Source: Rhizophagus clarus (taxonomy: Eukaryota; Glomeromycota; Glomeromycetes; Glomerales; Glomeraceae). Taken from it: a DNA stretch of 64,000 nucleotides. How positions within the stretch are numbered: position 1 is the stretch's first letter; each line of letters opens with the position of its first letter. Shown here piece after piece: positions 32,630 to 45,018 of this stretch. The translations under genes and the position numbers were made by a program. Location of the stretch: NCBI GenBank assembly GCA_015698045.1, contig BLAL01000160.1, positions 496,001-560,000 of the forward strand. The letters run 5' to 3'. The notes under the pieces were generated by a model. The model was not told where the DNA came from. It did not search any database and worked only from the letters and a program-made list of their open reading frames with translations.

Positions 32630-34452
32630 TTAATCGATTAATTCGAAGTTTGCCTTTCTTTTATCTGGCTTTCTATCATATATTACTAAAAAATAAAATC
32701 AACAAACAACAGAATTTTTTTAAGCTTAATATTGTTAATTAAATAATAAATTTTGTTTTAAGGATTTAATTAAACACAATAAACTTACCAAATTTTACTC
32801 CTTCAGTAGTAACTAGCAATTAATTTAATATATAACAGTTACTTATGATTAATTAAACAATAAAATTTGTTTTAGGGTTTTAAATTTTAAATTTAATCTT
32901 ACCAGAATCTTCTACTAATTCTTCAGTAATAAGAGGAATAGAAATGTAACCTAATAAATTACATTAAATAAAACTAATAAATAAAAGTAATCTAGCTTTC
33001 AAATTAAAACAATATACTTACCACAATTAATATCGAATTTACTTGTTGAATAAATTTCTAGTTCACCCTCATTTTCTAAAATAAACCAATAAAATTATTA
33101 ATGAAACATAATTAATAATAATTAATAATATAGTATTTAAAAATGCACCATAACTACCATCAGGAATCGGCGTTCTCATTTCTTCATCCATTTCAATAGG
33201 ATGCTTTTCACTCCATTCATAAAAAAAATTTTTCAATTCCTCAGCAGTTGGCCTTTCTGCAGGGTCTCTATCCCAGCATCTTTTCATTAATTCGGCATAT
33301 TCGGGCGTAGTTCCTTCTATAATTTCTGGTCTGAAACCTTGACAAATTTTTATTGCAAGGATTGCATCATGAGGAACATCATGAAAGGAAATACTTCCTG
33401 ATGTCATCTCCCACATAATCATTCCAAAACTATATATGTCAGCAGCTTTTGTATATGTTTTACGACGCAAAATTTCTGGTGCTACATAGGGAAGAACTCC
33501 AAATATAGTATTTTCCGTATTTGGTTGATCAGCCAATCTACACAATCCAAAATCACTAAACAATACTGTGGCATGGTCCAAACAGAGAATATTTCCGCCA
33601 TGGATATCTCCGTGAATTAGATTTAATTTATGCATAGCTTCAAGCTGTAACGAAATTAAATATAAATTATAAAATTTGTCATTTGGATTATATTTCTTTG
33701 TAAATAAATTCATTCTTAAACTGCCATTTTCTATTTTACGCATTACAATCATATAATTTGATGTATGTGGATCCTGAGTTATTCCAATTAGTGGAGCGGA
33801 AGTAAAACCGTCATTTGTTGAAGATATTTCACATTGGCATTGATAATGTAATTTAGACTATGTTTAAAAAATGAATATTAATTATCATAAGAAATTTTAT
33901 TACACAACTATCTAGTTATTTTTAGCTTACCTCATTTAAAAAATTTTCATTAATATCTGATGAATTATCTAAACTTTTAAGTACTACACGAAACCCATAT
34001 TTTTCATTGCTTTCAAGACGATTTTCAATTTTAGGATTAACTGCATCTTTAAAATCTTGCTCATCAAGTTTATTAACATTACGCTCCCAATCTTGTTTCG
34101 TATAATCCCACTTAATTATCCATCCGTCTAACCAAAGTGCATCATAAACTGTACCGAATCCACCTCGAGCTAAGAATTTTATATCTCTTAATCGACTATA
34201 AGGTATCCATTCGAGAAGCTCAAGTGAATTTTTTGCTTCCAATTGGGACATTCTGATAAACTCATCTAATTGCTTTTCGTTACTAGTCCATTTATCAAAA
34301 TTTTGTTCGAATTTTTTGGAATAACATTCTTTGCACCAATTATAATATGTATTTGGTTGCTTGCATTCAGGACATAGGCCAAAATCTTGTTCATATAAAT
34401 TTTCATTTTTTAAATGAGTTTTAGTTTTAAATATTTTTTTAAAAAATTCCAT
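32630..34452 (-). CDS. Protein kinase with N-terminal CxxC zinc-ribbon-like motif
   Basis: Six exons on the minus strand: 34452-33931, 33857-33158, 33075-33022, 32950-32903, 32812-32789 and 32685-32630, totalling 467 aa in frame. CPEC and CKEC (residues 27-43) form a probable zinc-binding pair. The kinase domain starts near 90 with the Gly-rich loop ARGGFGTV (95-102), the ATP Lys at 159 (VVLKS), the catalytic loop HGDIHGGN (256-263, HGD in place of HRD), DFG at 276-278 and an APE-like VAPE. All key residues are present, so it is probably active; tyrosine-kinase-like (TKL) group by character. The last four exons are tiny (24-56 nt) and encode a tail ending KPDKRKANFELID. The exon 2 donor (gtagtt) is weak. 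An upstream ATG at 34575 is possible but less family-like. Confidence 0.82.
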
Positions 34453-35361
34453 TTTAATAAATTCAAAAAAAAAAAAATTATTATTAAAGCTGTTTAAATA
34501 GTTGACAATCTCGGAGTATTTTCTTCCGAATGAAAAAACAAATTTAGAAATTTGGCTTATCCAATCATGAGCCAATGTTGATGAGAGGCGCAGTTATTGA
34601 ACATGTCATATTAAACGGTGAAACTGTGGAAGAAATAAGAGATATGAAGTTGATATAAAAACAGAACATAGTAAAAGAAATAAAAACAAATAATAACGTT
34701 GTTCATAAAGCTAACTTATTAACTAACAATCATTTATTGGAGATTGGCTAGTAATTTTCTTAGAAATCTCATTATTAACGAGTTGCCTATCTAGTTACTG
34801 AGAGATGTTTTTTTCACACGCAAAAAGCTGCAACCGCTCAGATGTAAATGATTTTATTATTAAACTCAAAAAAAAAAAATTACTACATTATTCTTTCCAA
34901 CTTACCGAACTTAATTTGAATAAGAAAGGCGAAAGGTCTTAAACTGTATATTTGAATTAGGTTAGAATAGAAAATTAAGAAATGCACAATAACAAACGAA
35001 AATTTATATAAAATCAAAAAATTGTAGAAATTTATAGTCACGAATTAGATAGATATAAAATAATTATTTTGAACTATTTATAATTAATTTGTGAGTATGT
35101 GTTGAGCAGTGTTGAAAATTTTTTACTTTAATTTAGATACACGTGTTCTATCAATTAAGCTACAGTAAAACTATCTCTCAAGATTTAAAAGAAATGTCCG
35201 AAATAATATAATTTATTTTATTAATAATCATGATTTTATAATTGATTACAAACTGGTCCATCTCACAAAGATAATACTCTATAATTCCAGTGATCAATTA
35301 TACTCGAACTAACTAGTATAAATAATTATAATAATACCTATAATGTATCAATATTTCGACT
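34453..35361. other. Intergenic between kinase and channel 2
   Basis: Promoter side of the kinase and 3' flank of channel 2, both on the minus strand. Sequence just past the stop of channel 2 (about 35205-35300) resembles the 3' flank of channel 1 (27400-27485), with matching text such as TTTTATAATTGATTACAAACT. It is therefore part of the same duplication. No other gene seen. Confidence 0.55.
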
Positions 35362-38300
35362 TCAATCAACAGGTAGTATATTAACGTTAATATTGAGTTT
35401 AATCAATAAATCCTCCTTCAATTTTGAAAATTCTTTAGTATTCCATTCACCCTTACTCATCATTTCTATGACTTTCTCACGAGTCTTATCAACATCAGCA
35501 TAATAATGACTTAAAAAAAAAAATAAATTTGTATAAATATTAATAATTCAATTACATTAATAAATATGATAATAAGATTTAAAAATAACATACATTACTT
35601 CAGGAAACCATGATTTCCAACGTCTTTGAGTTGGTAATAAGCAAAATAACTCAATATCCGCCAGAATCTAAGAATGAAATCGAAACTTTAATATTTTTTA
35701 ACAATAAATAATAAATTCATATGCTGAATGAGAATGATATTATATACTTTAGCTTTTTGTGTCAAATATGATACTCTGACATTATCTTTGTTGATCGCCA
35801 TATTGAGTAAGTCGGCAAACACATTTATAAGGTATATGATAATTAAAAATGAATACAATACAATCAATATTATAATTGATGAATCTAAATATGCCCAATA
35901 CCCAGATAATGCATTTGGATCACCTAAGTATATATTATTTATAGTTAAAATTATTTATAAAATATTAATGTTCTATATACATATAAAATATGTAACATAC
36001 CTGTTAAAAATCTAAGTACCGAAATAATAGTCATAAAATCTATAGATACATTTGTTTTTACACAAAGTGGTGATAAAATATAAAATGCATGTGCAAAGCT
36101 TATTGTAATAATAGACAAAATTAATAAAAAAGTAATAAACTGTTTTCCAATTTTAATGACTATTACAATATATGTACCAAATGATTCAAATACCCTAAAG
36201 AATAACAAAAATTTTATATCTAAAAAAAGACATGAAAAAGAAAGTAACCGAATTATATGATCATTTCTATCATTTATCTGAAGCCAATAAATAGAAGTAT
36301 AAATTGGAAGCAAATATGCAATCATATCTATAATATTAAATAAATAATATTAATAAATTTTCTTAAAATATTGTAAAAAAAAAAAAAAAAAATTTGAAAT
36401 TATATACCAATTTTATTCCAAAAATCATAAATCCATTTAATAGGATTATAAACCATTTGACGAATTTCAAAACAAATATGAATAAATCCAAGTATGATTG
36501 AAGCAGTTAAAAGTTGTTTTTGAATACCTTCATTATTATATATTTGTGGAATTGTTGAAACAGCAGTAAAACATCCAAGTAAAGCTGTAAACATAATCCA
36601 AATTATCATATAATAATATTTTCCATAAGTATTCCATTTAAAGTTAATTAAAGCTTCCCCATTCCATGTTTTATAGATATTTTCATTTATTGTTTCAATA
36701 AATGGACTAGTTTTTGGTTTAATAAAATCTAAAAACCAATTATAATTTTGTGGATAATTAACAAACTTGATATATGGATTCATAAAAATAATTGTTGGTT
36801 TTGTTGATTTTGTTATATAAGTTGGAAATTTAATAAAAGAAGTTAATTGCAAAATAGTATTTAAAATATAATATACTATCTTATATAAAATTTGGTATTT
36901 TGACCATAGAGTTGAATTTATTATTTGAGAATCGTATTGAAAAGCATAAAGATGTAAATTATCATTTTGATGTTTTATATTATAAAAAGGAGAATCCACA
37001 ATCAAATCTGTTTCTGATAAATATCTTGAAATATACTCTGGATAATATCTATTCAATAATGGTATTATATGACTAATAATACTTAAAAACATTCTATTGT
37101 TTACCAAGTCTTCCTCAAAATAATTTATGCATTTTTTATAAATCTCATCTATTAATTCTAACTTATCTTCTTTAATTGCAAATGATAATAGTTCATCCCC
37201 ATATTTTAAAAGATTTTCCTTATTATCTATTATGTATGAAATCCAACTATCATTTAATTTGAAACTCTCATAATTTGGTGAAGGTAAAGTATGATTTGAA
37301 AATACTTTTTTATAATGATATTGTAATTTTTTTGTATTATTATAGTATTTGTTTAAATCCATATAATAAAAATAACTTAAAAATATGGATTTGTTATTCT
37401 CATCAAAATGATAAATAAAAATACCAATTGTTGTCAATATAAAGATGGAATTATCATTTAATAGCATTGGTATGTAACAAATATTCAACTCATCAATTCT
37501 TTTTTTACAAATTAATTCCCATTCACTATCAACATCAATTTTTTTATAAACTTGCAGTTCAACATTTTTATAATTAATTTTTACTTCCCACTTAACCAAA
37601 TTACGGAATAATTCTATTGGTTCTTGATTTTCTTCTTTAAATTCAAACTTTTCAGCAGATATATCTTCATATTTAATATTCATGTACGAATTAAATAAGT
37701 GAATAGATAATTGATCGTATGATTTATAAGTTTCCTTCTTATCAAAATGATCATGCAATTTTTCAAGAGTTTCATAGGTGTTTTCAAGTTTAAACTTCCA
37801 AATATATTCACTTATAACTCCAAAAGCGTATTCGTTTGTAGTTTGAATGTTATATGGAAGATCTGGTAAATTTTCAGTTTGATATTCATTTGACAATTCA
37901 TTATTCTGTTCTAACCGATCCAAACATTTTCTCCAATAATGTTTCATGATGGAATTCCATATTTCACTATTACTTAATAATGGAAGTAATAAATTGCTTG
38001 AACCAGTTTGTTTTATAAAATTATACAATTGAGTATCTAAATAATAGAAAAAATTATACAATATAATGAATATTAACAATATCATAATATAATTTTTTTT
38101 AGAAAAAAAAAAAATTACCATTATTTATATCTAAAGTAGCAACAGGTATTTCTAATTCAATTGAATAAATAATAATTTTATCCTTGGTCTTCAGACAAGT
38201 AAAACTTTCATTACTTGAAATTTTGTCCACGAGTTCGTTATTCTGTAAATGCATAATAATTAATAACAAGAATATACTTTTGAACAAACAAATTTTAAAT

Positions 38301-39002
38301 ATGTTTTAATACCTCATTATTCTCATAATTACAAAATATTCTTATATTTTTTCCAGTAAGAATATTATATTCGTAAATGAAATTATTTGCAGCAAAATAA
38401 AATTTATTGTCTTTTGATATATTGATCAATTGAGAGTCATTGCGTATCTCATAATTTCTTTTACATATCCATTCGTCATTTTTAGTTTGTGTAGAAAAGA
38501 TCCAGATACTAACGCGATTATGAACGATACCATATAAGATAAATTCACCTTTTGAATTAAAAGCGCAATAACGAGCATCGGATTTTAAATTCAATTTAAT
38601 TTCTTTATTATTATAAATATTGATTATTTCTAATAAATATAAAAAATCAAACGGTTATTTTGGTAAATTAAATACAGTGCATGGCCACTTAATTAACAAC
38701 TTACCTAATCTTTTTCCACAAATATACGCAAGTTTCTTATCATCTGAAACGCATATTTGTTTTACGTTATCTTCGAAAAGATTATAATTTATTTTAATAA
38801 TAATATCTGATTCAAGTTTTCCCTCATTTATATCTTCAACATTCCAACCAATAATTGAACGATCAGATTCACAATAAGTAACGAGATATTTTCCATTTGA
38901 TGATACTTCTATCTTATTAATAGATCCATTATGCAATTTATGCTGTATTTGTCCATATAGTTCATTTTTATCGATTTCAATTTCTTTCGTAACGTTACTC
39001 AT
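35362..39002 (-). CDS. WD40-like / TRP-like six-helix ion channel protein, paralogue 2
   Basis: Eight exons on the minus strand: 39002-38705, 38629-38313, 38242-38119, 38036-36408, 36327-36001, 35923-35748, 35667-35594 and 35509-35362, giving 1,031 codons with the stop. Intron number, positions and phases (1,0,1,1,1,0,2) equal those of paralogue 1. A WD40-like unit is seen at HKLHNGSINKIEVSSNGKYL. Helices S1 (IIWIMFTALLGCFTAVSTI) to S6 match paralogue 1, and the pore segment contains FLTGDPN. The loop between S5 and the pore is about 45 residues shorter than in paralogue 1, and the C-terminal tail is 14 residues shorter. Same inferred role, a membrane cation channel. Confidence 0.85.
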
Positions 39003-39149
39003 TTGGTGAGGGTTTTGGTAAAATTATCTGTTACAAGCTACGTAATTGTGATTTATGAATTAATCATGGTCACACAATACCTGTGACTCTGTGTGATAGA
39101 TTAGGCGTTATTGAAGCTCTAAATAGAAATTTATGTAACCAATTTAATA

Positions 39150-39250
39150 ATTAGTAATCAAATAAATACTGCGCTTATCCTAATTAATACTTTTATGTAA
39201 CATTAGTAATCATATAAATGTTGCGCTTATCCTAATTAATACATTGCACC
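39150..39250. repeat. Two-copy tandem repeat, period 52 bp
   Basis: Both units contain ATTAGTAATCA, then GCGCTTATCCTAATTAATAC, with a few substitutions between copies. No function evident. Confidence 0.7.
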
Positions 39251-39388
39251 TTTTACATAAACTCTTTTAGGATTTAAGATTCACCAACGAAAATCTCTTA
39301 CCGATTCTTGGCAGTTTCACCAGAGTCCCGAGGTATTCCAAAATGGATATCTCAAAAAAAATTCGAATTCGAGTAATTCTTATTCTGG

Positions 39389-39518
39389 TCACGTTTTCTC
39401 ATTCGTGAATTACCTCTTCCTCCTCCTTATATTCTTTTAACCGGAACTAATCCACTTGAAAATTATAAAGATCCTTATTGACAAAATTTGAAGACAATGT
39501 CAGTCGAGAAGTCTTTAG
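39389..39518 (+). pseudogene. Coding-like relic, unknown family
   Basis: The plus strand reads FLIRELPLPPPYILLTGTNP and continues to a TGA at 39479, which is probably a former Trp codon. It then stays open (QNLKTMSVEKSL) to a good donor (g|gtaaac at 39519). The Pro-rich, biased text looks like a former exon. No neighbouring exon could be joined and the family is not recognised. Confidence 0.3.
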
Positions 39519-40549
39519 GTAAACCTATATAATGAAATTTTATTATACTTATTAACCAATATAAAGTTTGTAAATAAGTTATATGTTAATTTTATATAAA
39601 TACAAGATTTTATGAAGTGTTAAATAAGCAGAATTTTATCTTGCTAATCGGATTGTATTTTTTCCGTTAAAATACACACTTGTACTTTATACTATCAAGC
39701 TATACAAAAATTTTTTGTTATTTAACTTTGAAATAAACATTATAAATTGCATATATAAACAATTAACATAAAAATTCAAAATAATACATCACTTAAGACT
39801 AATCATCATTTATATAAATTATTGTTCTTTTGTCCCTAATTTATTTATCAAATTATTAACATTAAGAAAAGAATGCCAAAAAGCTTGTGCCAGTTGCTTG
39901 AACTTTTTGTAGATAGTCTGATTTTTTAATCTTTATTGCACTGCATATCAAAATTTTCGCTCATAGCTTTTAGCTTATAGCTTTATGCTAGTAATCAATT
40001 TTTTTTTACGGATAAGGGTTTATTTTATTATTTAAAAACAAAAAAAAATTGGAAAAAAAAAATTTCTATAATTATTTTGATTAAAATACATTTGCAGCTA
40101 AAAAAAAACCTACAACAATTGGGTTAAACCCGCAGTGGAACATATTATTGCATGGTCGGTTTAAATAATTATTTTTCATTAAGATACATTTGTGGATAAA
40201 AAAAAAATACAACAATTGAATTAAACCTGAATTACTAATTAATGGTATCAGAGACAGTCCTCCACAGAAAAATATTTTAGTTTTTTTTTTATATTAGATT
40301 AATTAATTAACCAAATTTTTTTTTTTTTCAAAAAAAAATTTTATTTACTAAATAAAACCTTAACATAATTAAATTAAAATATGGTGCAATAAATAAATGT
40401 CTTGAACTGTCTGTAAGTATTTTTTTTTAGGAAAAAAAAAAAAATATTTGCTTAATTATTTATAAGGATTTTTATAAAAAAAAATAAGAAAGCTTCTCTG
40501 TTAACATTATATTTATTAAAATTTTAGGAATAAAACATAAGCAACGAAT

Positions 40550-40711
40550 CTTTGGCATTATTTAGAGTGTAATTATCCAGATAAAAATCCAAAAAAAGCA
40601 GGAATTCAATGATAGAAACTCAAAGTACATTAGATAAATTTGTAACAGCACTTCCATTCAAAGTATATAATAAAATTTATTTGATCTGAAAATTTATTTG
40701 GACCCGGGTTA
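40550..40711 (+). pseudogene. Short hAT/BED-finger-like relic with GGGTC-rich flank
   Basis: Fragments reading CNYPDKNPKKAG and, in another frame, ETQSTLDKFV resemble the linker after a BED zinc finger in hAT transposases. The next 130 bp (40700-40840) are crowded with GGGTC/GACCC motifs. Very decayed; assignment is tentative. Confidence 0.25.
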
Positions 40712-41830
40712 TTTGGGGTTAAACTGTATTGGGTCGGGTCAGAGGTCAGGTCGTGCAAATGTTAACCCAGGTATTTGTACAGGTTTGTTATTATACTTGG
40801 GTCAAGTTTGAATACATCCTCAAATCCGACATGACTCAACCCTTTTGGAACACTATCAAGGAGAGACTGTATCTATATTATACATCTGTAAATGTACTGT
40901 CACATGGAATAAGTTGTCTTTAAAGATAATTGTTTTACAAACAATAATGTATACGAAACTAATGTGATACTGAATATGATATTGATCCAATTCATTATGA
41001 TTAAGATGATAACATGTACGAAACTGAACATGATGCTAATCCGATATACAATGAAAATGACCAAAGTACCAATATATCAATTTCAAAAACAAATTTTCAG
41101 TTAACAAAAAAAAAGTAAAAAGTCGAATTACTGGTTACGTTAGACAATATATGATAAGAGATATTTTTTATTGTAGTGTATTATATAAATATTTTAATTC
41201 TGCGCTAATTTTGAATGTAGTTATGAAATTGCATTTCTGGGCTTACAATCTAATAGATAATTTCTATTTCAAAATTTCTGAGGGTAATACAGAAGGTAGA
41301 AAATATGGGCTTGATAATGTTAAGTGGTGATTCATATTTTAAAGAGAAAACTAGCAAAAATTTTCTGGGGTATACAAAGCAGATTATGATTAAATTCATT
41401 TGTGCATTTAATTTTCATATAAACAATTAGGCTCTAAAGGGGAAGATGAAAGGGCACTCAAAGGTGCTCAGACATCATCGGAAAAATAATTGCTTGAATT
41501 GAATATTTGTTTATAGTCACACAAAATTAAATCATAGTGAAATTCGATTTTAATATCTGAAGTTACTAACATAATTATTATATTCAATTAAAAATAATTT
41601 ATAACTTAAAACAGATGAAAAAATTAGAATTAATGAAATATTTTTTAAAAATTCAGTATATATTTTCAGTGAATCTTTACGCAACTTTTTTCTATTCCTA
41701 AAAATTTGGTTGTTTATTATTATAATAATAAATATGCAGTAATCCATAAATTTAAAAGAAAGTAATATAACAGGAATATTCATCAATGAATCTTATAAAT
41801 TATCCTTCAATAAGGATGAATTTTTCGAAG

Positions 41831-42478
41831 CCCTATAAAAAATAAATGTCCAGAAAATGTTATCAAAAATGTCTGGAAAATGTCCGGAATAAATCTGATG
41901 TGTCCGGAAAATGTCCACTTTTTTGGTACATGTCTGACACACTTCTGATACTTAAAATTTTGACATGTCCTAACTTTGTCCAGAATTCGTCCAGTATTTG
42001 TTCGGTATAAAATTTTGGACAAATTCTGGACAGTTAAACCTGGACAAATTCTGGACATAGTAAAAAAACCAGATAGACAAATTCCGGACATAAAAAAGTT
42101 CAGGACAAATTCTGGATACTATTTCCAAAAAAGGATAAATTAATTTTGTAAAAAAATGCAAAAATCACAAAAATGACATTCAAAATCTTTTCTGTCGTAC
42201 TAATTAAAATTGCAGAGCAGGCAAAAATACTATATATCTATGATATAAAAATTTTGGGTTAAGGAATAATGATGATCATCTATCCATTGATCATCTTTTG
42301 TGGCAAATTTTACGAAAATACATTTCCGGACAATTTCTGGACAAATTCCTAATATCCCGAAAATGCAGTGTTTTCGGAACAGTTTCCGGATACACAGTGT
42401 CCAGAATTTCCGGACAATATTTAGATAATTTTTCTGGACATTTTCCGGACATTATCCGGACACTTATTTTTTATAGGG
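41831..42478 (-). mobile_element. TCCGG-repeat DNA transposon, copy B
   Basis: Same 648-649 bp element as copies A and C, inverted relative to A. Perfect CCCTATAAAAAATAA ends and an AAG target duplication (41828-41830, 42479-42481). By eye it differs from the other copies at only a few percent of positions, so the family moved recently. The small frames across it are shared by all copies and look like by-products of the repeats. Confidence 0.92.
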
Positions 42479-42843
42479 AAGAATATCATCAAAATATTTT
42501 ACACATACAGTAATCGTATTTATTTAATTGTATCACATTTTTTATTTTGGTAATGACAAAGATTTGCAAAGAAATTTAGGAAAGAAAAGTTTAGGAAAGA
42601 AAAAAAATGTAAAGAAGTATAGAAAATATGATCATAATATAAATATTATCATATAATCGATTTTAATTATGATACCTTGCAATTTTCTTTAAAATTTCCT
42701 CTAATACAAAAGAAAAGAATAATTCTCCTGAGTGCTACAAAAACTAATCCAATATCATAAAATCTTTCTTAAATATTTAAATAATTAGTAGACAAAGATA
42801 TTTAACTTTATTTAAATATTATTTTTGATATAGGTTTGATAAT

Positions 42844-42916
42844 GGGGGGTTGGCGCAATTAGTAGCGTGTCCGTCTCCAAAACGGAAGGTTGTGTGTTCA
42901 AATCACTCACCCCTCA
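42844..42916 (+). tRNA. tRNA-Trp (anticodon CCA), no intron
   Basis: A 73-nt cloverleaf. The acceptor stem GGGGGGT pairs with ACCCCTC (one G-T pair) and the D-stem is GCGC/GCGT. The perfect anticodon stem TCCGT/ACGGA encloses loop CTCCAAA with anticodon CCA. The variable loop is 5 nt, and the T-arm is GTGTG-TTCAAAT-CACTC with one T-T mismatch. The text closely follows eukaryotic tRNA-Trp (TGGCGCAAT...GTAGCG...AAGGTTG.GTGTTCAAATC). The D-loop shows TTAGTA where TGGTA is usual, so lowered function is possible. There is no nearby T-run terminator. Confidence 0.85.
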
Positions 42917-44242
42917 TGTAAGATAAATATACATATACTGTATATATAGTCAATTAATATATTTTTTTCTTTTTAAGAAATAACATACTTTGTCATAGTT
43001 CATGATTGATATCATACAATTTAGTCATTATAGGCTAAGTTTTAATAAAGATAAAAGTTTGAATAAATGTAAACCTGAATATAACAAAGAATCAATTATT
43101 CAATTTATTAAATTTAGATAATTGAAAAAAATCATGATATATAGGATGTTATTGGTTCGATATAACAATTAATAATCCGAAAGTTGTATATAACGAGCAA
43201 AATTTAATTTTTTCACAAAATAAAGTGTACAATTTTTTTATAATGTTGTGTGATAATGTTAAAAATTGTATAGTAACCAATATCTTTTTAGAATTTTTTT
43301 TACGTAAATAAGAAATAACTACAAAATTTATCTCTAAAGTTCTTAAAGTTGACTTTATTTATGCTGCGACCGCCGCTCTTCTGTTCCCCATATAGTAACG
43401 CATAGATTACACCAATATATTTTCGCGCTTCATATCTAACAATATTAAATAAGTAAAAAAAGTTAATACATAAAATCGATTCCTTTGTTATCCTTTGTTC
43501 CTTTTTTTGGATCCACATTTTGCATCTTTATTCGAGATTTTCACGTACATATATCATAGAAAAAGGACTTGTTTATTACTTTATTATATTTGAATATTTA
43601 GAATAAAAAAAAAATCATTTGCTGGTTTTCTCCGAAGTAAAAAAAATTATTCAATCTATCGCGGGATTGGTTAATCCGAATTTTTTCCGAAGTTTTTTTT
43701 AAAACTTGATGACATTTTCCATAATCCACTAAGTTTCCATCGATACGAAAGAATGGATCCTACATAATTATTTCCATGGATGCAATATTTAACGGAATAC
43801 AAAAAAAGTTTAGTTTCAAAGTTTGTTGATGTGTTGCGTGCTGGACCTAGGTTTGATCTGACTAATAACCAACAGGAAATAGACATCTTGTAGAGTCTTT
43901 TCTCTTCGATGGGCGCGTAATGAATATGGTGAGAATTGCCAATACGTCGTGAATATGCATTACTTTTGTCCTTTTTAGAAAAATTCTCTTAACGTTAATT
44001 TACCTGCATTGTTTTAAGTTAACGAATTTGGTAAATATACATTTAAAAGAAATTTTATATACAATAAAAAATTGCAATATAAAAGTTACATATTTGTAAT
44101 GCACAATTAGAAAATATTATTTTATTAATTGATTTATATTAAATAAATTGATTTCAAGTTTGATAAGAAATAAAGCATTACATTTTAAAAGAAATTTATA
44201 AAAAAAAATATGATTATAAAAGTTGCATATTTGGTCGCAAAA
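42917..44242. other. Intergenic, no supported gene
   Basis: AT-rich. Two short minus-strand frames (43300-43518, 43671-43886) have mildly protein-like text but no splice or family support. Confidence 0.45.
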
Positions 44243-44750
44243 TTAGGATGTAAAAATATTTTCAACCTCCAATGACATCATCCTCGCTTCTTCCGCAAGT
44301 CTTTTTCTCTCCTCCTCCGGTAACTTTTTCTCCAATCTGTCACTTGCATTGTGAAACAACAAAGATACGATTTTGTTTTCATCATTCATTCCCACTTTAA
44401 AATCTTTATCTTCAGTTTTCTCGAACGTGATGGGTGAAGGCTTAGAACCGACAAGGAGAACCTCCACTTCATCGCGATCTTCATAATAAATAGGATAAAA
44501 AGAGAGTGGTGGTTTATTATATATCAATCGTTTCTGAAGTTTCAAATAAGTGGCAACATAACAACCCCGATGCTTCATAAATTTCAACAGGTACTATCTT
44601 GTCATCACCGTCGTAGGAAACAAGGATGTTGTCATTAGTTTCTTCAGAATATTTGACGACGCCGGAAGATGCCTTTGCAAAATATACTGATAACGTATCC
44701 GTATCTCTATAATATCTAAATACTGTATCTTCCCTTGTGCTAATTAAACA
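44243..44750 (-). CDS. Protein with two DUF2283-like repeats, frames offset
   Basis: On the minus strand the first part (about 44738-44517) reads YRDTDTLSVYFAK, then ILVSYDGDDKIVPVEIYEAS. This is the layout of the bacterial DUF2283 family: a paired-strand unit ending in a '.VG.EI.NAS'-type turn. The second part (44587-44243) repeats it in another frame as YYEDRDEVEVLLVGSK and VGMNDENKIVSLLFHNAS, with a Glu/Lys-rich helical end. The two frames overlap. Either a one-base shift has broken the gene or a short intron (for example GTACCT...TTCAG, 62 bp) joins them, at the cost of the first unit's end. No in-frame start was found for the first unit, so an upstream exon may exist. Function of the family is unknown. 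Confidence 0.5.
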
Positions 44751-45018
44751 ATGTAGAAATATTTTAATGTTATATATATTGGACTGTGAAAAATTTCATA
44801 ATCCTATATAAGAAAAGGTACCAAATATTATTATTGATAAACTCTAAGTTATGCTCCTTCAAATTTTTTATTTTTGAGTTGCAGTAAATTAATATAACAA
44901 GAAATGAAACAGGATAAACTAAATTTCACAAGTCATAACCATACCTTTATAAATTATCCATTATTACCAAAACTTTTATTAAAAGGCAACATTCTTGGAC
45001 TCTTTAAAGTCAAGGTTG

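Larger units (their letters stand above)
39003..41827. other. Intergenic with decayed coding pieces and repeats
   Basis: Mostly noncoding, with many A/T homopolymers. Listed separately are a coding-like relic (39389-39518), a two-copy tandem repeat (39150-39250) and a hAT-like relic (40550-40711). A near-direct repeat at 40087-40131 and 40182-40227 shares ATACATTTG followed by ACAACAATTG. Confidence 0.5.

Noticed and set aside
33069-33158. Kinase ending by read-through of exon 2 (hydrophobic tail)
   Set aside because: The spliced path through four small phase-1 exons stays open for a further 61 codons, which chance would not give. Kept only as a possible isoform.
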